From an uncultured Cloacibacillus sp. (lineage in GTDB: Bacteria > Synergistota > Synergistia > Synergistales > Synergistaceae), in assembly GCA_900544635.1 (NCBI GenBank), contig UQVV01000010.1:1-17674 (forward strand): a stretch of 17,674 nt of DNA, given 5' to 3'. Numbering within the stretch: position 1 is the stretch's first letter; every line of letters starts with the position of its first letter. This document shows positions 15,053 through 17,674 of this stretch, piece after piece. The notes under the pieces were generated by a model. The model did no database searches and was not told the DNA's origin. It was given only the letters and a program-made list of their open reading frames with translations. A program made the position numbers and the translations under genes.

Positions 15053-15667
15053 CTATTTCAGTATCTCCTGCGGGTCTACGCCGAGCATCCCGCACGCCGC
15101 GGCGAAGTCGCCAGGCTCGGATTTTAGCTGCGGCTCTTCCGCGGCCTCTGGCTGAGGCTCGTCCGCGGGCTTCTCGCGCACTTCGAGGACGCTGTCCACC
15201 GCGCCGCCGAGCTGCGAGTTCATCGCCTGGTTGAGCTGGTTGTCGAACTTCGCGAGGATTCCGCGGAACTCCTGCGCGTACATGTCGCGGATGTTGCGTA
15301 TCTGCTCGACGCCGGCGCGCAGCCGCTCGGCCTCACTCGCGGCCTCGCGGCACATAGCGTCGGCCTGCTCCCTGGCGTCGGCTATTATCTTGTTCGCCTG
15401 CTCGCGCGCGCTCTTCACGCGGTCGTCGGCGCTCTTCTGCGCCATGAGCAGCGCTTCGTGGAGCACGTCCTTCATCCTGTCGTACTCGGCGAGCGCCTCC
15501 TGCTTCGACGCGAGGTCGCGCTCGAGCTCCTTCGTCCTCTGGTTGTAGAACTGGAGCGTCTCGGCGACGTGGTCGAGAAACTCGTCAACCTCCGCCGCGT
15601 CGTAGCCGCGCAGGCTCTTTTTGAAGGATTGGTTCACAACGTCAAGAGAGGTTAAAAGTTCGGACAT
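15053..15667 (-). CDS. DivIVA domain protein
   Basis: DivIVA proteins bind curved membrane at poles and division sites and organise growth or division partners. The 204-residue product starts with the typical DivIVA N-terminal domain (LTSLDVVNQSFKKSLRGYDA, then AEVDEFLDHV), continues as a coiled coil to about residue 150 and ends in an acidic, proline-rich linker and a short conserved-looking tail (FAAACGMLGVDPQEIL). The ATG at 15665-15667 follows AAAGGAG at eight bases. It lies 28 bases after the YggS-type gene, an order that recalls the ylm cluster of Firmicutes, but sepF and the ylmH gene usually found between them are absent. A cell-division or pole function is inferred from family. Confidence 0.9.
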   Translation of the reverse strand: MSELLTSLDVVNQSFKKSLRGYDAAEVDEFLDHVAETLQFYNQRTKELERDLASKQEALAEYDRMKDVLHEALLMAQKSADDRVKSAREQANKIIADAREQADAMCREAASEAERLRAGVEQIRNIRDMYAQEFRGILAKFDNQLNQAMNSQLGGAVDSVLEVREKPADEPQPEAAEEPQLKSEPGDFAAACGMLGVDPQEILK

Positions 15668-15695
15668 TTCATCTGCTCCTTTATATAAAGTCGGT

Positions 15696-16403
15696 TTAGC
15701 CGTAATTTCTCGGACCGAATATCGCGCTGCCGACGCGGACTATCGTGCTGCCCTCTTCGACGGCGAGCGCGAAGTCGCCGCTCATGCCCATTGAGAGCTC
15801 CGGCAGCGGAAGGCCGGAGGCCGCCGCGAGTTTATCACGCAGCTCACGCAGTCCGCCGAAAGTGGCGCGCAGCACCGCTTCGTCATCCGTGTCCTCGGCG
15901 ACGGTCATGAGCCCCTCGACATGAAGCGACGGCGCGCTTTTTATTATGCTTTCGAGAAGCCGCTCCGCCTCCTCGGGCGCGACGCCGCTTTTCGCGGGCT
16001 CGCGCGACATGTTGACCTCTATGAATATCGGGAAGGTCCGCTCCGCACCGCCCTCGCGCAGCACGCGGTCCATCGAGCAGGCCGTTTCGAGCGCGTCTAT
16101 GCTCTCGACCAAATCGAAGTTCTCGAGCGCGCGGCGTATCTTGTTCCGCTGAAGGTGGCCGATGAGGTGCCACGGGCAGCACGGCGTGCCTTCGGGCCAT
16201 GCGGCGCGTTTCTCCGCCGCCTCCTGCACGCGGTTCTCGCCGACGAGGTCGAGCAGCGGAGCCGCTTCGAGCATCATTTCGAGCGGGTGGAACTTTGTGA
16301 CGCCCATGAGGCGCACCTCGTCCGCCCCGCGGCCCGCGCGGCGCGCGGCCTCTGCGATTTCGCCCCTTATCCTTTCGACGTTTTCTTTTATAGCGCTTAC
16401 CAA
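15696..16403 (-). CDS. YggS family pyridoxal phosphate homeostasis protein
   Basis: Members bind pyridoxal 5'-phosphate in a TIM barrel without a known reaction and keep free PLP and amino-acid pools in balance. The 235-residue product shows the PLP lysine in MGVTKFHPL (Lys37), GENRVQEA, the hallmark HLIGHLQRNK, and LSMGMSGDF with the C-terminal phosphate-binding VRVGSAIFGPRNYG. The start is a TTG (16401-16403), supported by AAGGA seven bases before it. It overlaps the end of the upstream HlyD-like gene by seven bases, so translation is coupled. It sits upstream of DivIVA as YlmE does in Firmicutes. Confidence 0.95.
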   Translation of the reverse strand: MVSAIKENVERIRGEIAEAARRAGRGADEVRLMGVTKFHPLEMMLEAAPLLDLVGENRVQEAAEKRAAWPEGTPCCPWHLIGHLQRNKIRRALENFDLVESIDALETACSMDRVLREGGAERTFPIFIEVNMSREPAKSGVAPEEAERLLESIIKSAPSLHVEGLMTVAEDTDDEAVLRATFGGLRELRDKLAAASGLPLPELSMGMSGDFALAVEEGSTIVRVGSAIFGPRNYG

Positions 16404-17332
16404 AGCTGTATCCTTCCTTCTCTCGCGGAGGCGGCGTCCTCTACGACGGCGTCTCCGACGGATATTCCCTTAGTGACGAGGAACATGCCGCCGTTCAGCG
16501 TCTTTCCGGAGACGGGCGCGAAGACGACGCGCGCGCCGCGGATCATGTAGACTCCCTTTTTGCCGCCCTTTTCGAGCAGCGCGCTCTGCGGAATCATCGC
16601 GCCGCGCGTCTGCCCCGCGTCGACGATGAGCTCGTAGCTGCGCGACATCAGCATTTCGGGCGGGAACCACGGCATCGCGAGCGCGAATTTCGTCAGCTTG
16701 CCGTCCTTGCGCGTGACGCGCACCTCGGCGTCGGATATCGTGTCCTCGGCGTCCATGCGCACGCGGAGCTTCTCGCTCTTGAGCTGCTTCGCTATGTCGC
16801 CCCGCGAGGGCAGGTAGCCGATGAAGCGCAGCTCCTGCGGCTGCTCGGCTATCTTGCCTATCATCTGCCCGCGCGCCACCTGCGCGCCGTCGCCGAAGTA
16901 GCGCAGCTTCGATTCCTTTGTGAACTCGCTGCGCTTCGCGTGCCAGAGCGTCGAGTAGCGCCAGCCGTTTTCGCGCCCGTCCTTGCCGGCGACGAAGTAG
17001 CCCTGCTGGTAGGCCTTCACCTCGCGGCCTCCGACTCGGGCGACGACGGCCCCGCGCGGCACGCGCACCGGCCCCTTGCCGAGCGGGTAGACGCAGACGC
17101 CGGAGGCCGGCGCGCGGATGACGTTCTCTTTCCACAGCAGGAAGCCGCGCACGCGGACGAGCTGCGTGTCTATTCCCGGAGTAGCCCACGTTATGTCGGG
17201 GTGGAGATATTCGTACCTGTCGAAATAGAGCTTGAAGGCCCAGACCCACAGCACTATTATGACGAGCACGCCGAGCCAGTAGGTTATGCTGAAGGCTCTG
17301 TTTTTTTTCTCCGGGACGTACTTCCTTACCAT
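16397..17332 (-). CDS. HlyD-like membrane-anchored protein
   Basis: The 311-residue product has a basic N-terminus, one membrane helix (about residues 14-37, ITYWLGVLVIIVLWVWAF) and a large outside domain. A lipoyl/barrel-sandwich-like segment is suggested by VIRAPASGVCVYPLGKGPVR around residues 71-90, and the C-terminal part has the beta-rich pattern (LLEKGGKKGVYMIRGARVVF, then VTKGISVGDAVV) of HlyD-type adaptor proteins. No ABC transporter or outer-membrane partner is nearby. Proteins like this are found beside yggS/ylmE in several anaerobes, where their role is unknown, so a part in cell envelope or division seems at least as likely as export. The ATG at 17330-17332 has no clear ribosome site and lies seven bases after the upstream stop, pointing to coupled translation. 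Confidence 0.75.
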   Translation of the reverse strand: MVRKYVPEKKNRAFSITYWLGVLVIIVLWVWAFKLYFDRYEYLHPDITWATPGIDTQLVRVRGFLLWKENVIRAPASGVCVYPLGKGPVRVPRGAVVARVGGREVKAYQQGYFVAGKDGRENGWRYSTLWHAKRSEFTKESKLRYFGDGAQVARGQMIGKIAEQPQELRFIGYLPSRGDIAKQLKSEKLRVRMDAEDTISDAEVRVTRKDGKLTKFALAMPWFPPEMLMSRSYELIVDAGQTRGAMIPQSALLEKGGKKGVYMIRGARVVFAPVSGKTLNGGMFLVTKGISVGDAVVEDAASAREGRIQLW

Positions 17333-17339
17333 TATTATA

Positions 17340-17674
17340 TTACTTGCGCGGCTCGACTCCGCAGAGCGCGGCGGCCTCGGCGAGGCTGCCGCATACGCGC
17401 CACGCGCCCGCCGCGAGATGCTGCTCCGCGCCGAAATTTCCCGTCGTCACGCCTATGCCGCGCACCCCCGCGGCCGCGGCGGTCTTCATGTCTATGTCGG
17501 TGTCGCCGACGTAGACCGCCTGCGCCGGTTCGACGCCGAGGCGCGAGAGCGCCGTCAGAAGAGGTTCGGGGTCGGGCTTCGCGTGCGTCACGTCCTCAAG
17601 GCCGATTATCACGTCGAACTTGTCCGCGATGCCGAGATACTCGGCGGGGTTGCGCGCGAACTGCCTGTTCGAGA
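17340..17674 (-). CDS. HAD family phosphatase, C-terminal part (start outside window)
   Basis: The frame is open to the window edge, so 111 visible residues are the C-terminal part of a longer protein; the GTG at 17610-17612 is inside the gene and not a start. The HAD motifs visible are motif II (SNR near the edge), motif III lysine in HAKPDPEPLL and motif IV GDTDIDMKTAAAAG. This arrangement is that of phosphoglycolate phosphatase/PpaX-type enzymes, but the substrate cannot be assigned and the motif I aspartates are outside. It is the first visible gene of the run that continues into the HlyD-like, YggS, DivIVA and RecG genes. Confidence 0.88.
   Translation of the reverse strand, partial: SNRQFARNPAEYLGIADKFDVIIGLEDVTHAKPDPEPLLTALSRLGVEPAQAVYVGDTDIDMKTAAAAGVRGIGVTTGNFGAEQHLAAGAWRVCGSLAEAAALCGVEPRK

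Noticed and set aside
1..17674. CRISPR arrays, insertion sequences, tRNA or rRNA genes
   Set aside because: I saw no regularly spaced repeats, transposase frames, or tRNA/rRNA signatures on either strand by eye.

Overview
Every gene I can support lies on the minus strand. The DNA is GC-rich and carries compact bacterial operons separated by clear intrinsic terminators. The combination of a selenoprotein glycine reductase locus, several Na+-coupled amino-acid transporters, a DivIVA protein and high GC suggests an amino-acid-fermenting anaerobe. My best guess is the Synergistota (Cloacibacillus/Synergistes-like) rather than a low-GC clostridium; this is inference from content, not from a marker gene.

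Layout in the direction of transcription (high to low coordinates). (1) 17674-13034 is a tight housekeeping run: a HAD phosphatase cut by the window edge, a membrane-anchored HlyD-like protein, a YggS-type PLP protein, a DivIVA-domain protein and RecG, followed by terminator hairpins. (2) 12829-11289 is a single-gene unit for an AGCS-family Na+:alanine/glycine symporter, with a good promoter and its own terminator. (3) 11211-8690 is RNase Y (rny) plus the YmdB phosphodiesterase, a pair conserved in many bacteria. (4) 8579-7049 is an NSS-family Na+-dependent transporter with promoter and terminator. (5) 6985-3625 has a strong promoter, then a single glycine-riboswitch aptamer, a switch-like hairpin, grdX, grdE and grdB. 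grdB contains an in-frame TGA read as selenocysteine, with a SECIS-like hairpin just after it, and the unit ends at a terminator. (6) 3551-640 is a separate transcription unit, grdC-grdD, with its own promoter and terminator. (7) 640-279 has no recognisable gene but contains a repeated dyad-like motif. (8) 278-1 is the start of a QueG-like Fe-S protein that leaves the window.

How it works together: glycine enters through Na+ symporters (substrates unproven) and is sensed by the riboswitch. Complex B (GrdE, which becomes a pyruvoyl enzyme, plus the selenoprotein GrdB) takes glycine and passes a carboxymethyl group to selenoprotein A. Complex C (GrdC, GrdD) then releases acetyl phosphate, giving ATP. 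GrdA and its thioredoxin/thioredoxin reductase partners are not in this window and must be elsewhere if the pathway is complete.

The most interesting region is the grdX leader. Two mutually exclusive hairpins follow the aptamer. The terminator-like one contains the grdX start codon and also displays, in its apical loop, the ATG of a possible 15-codon overlapping leader peptide.
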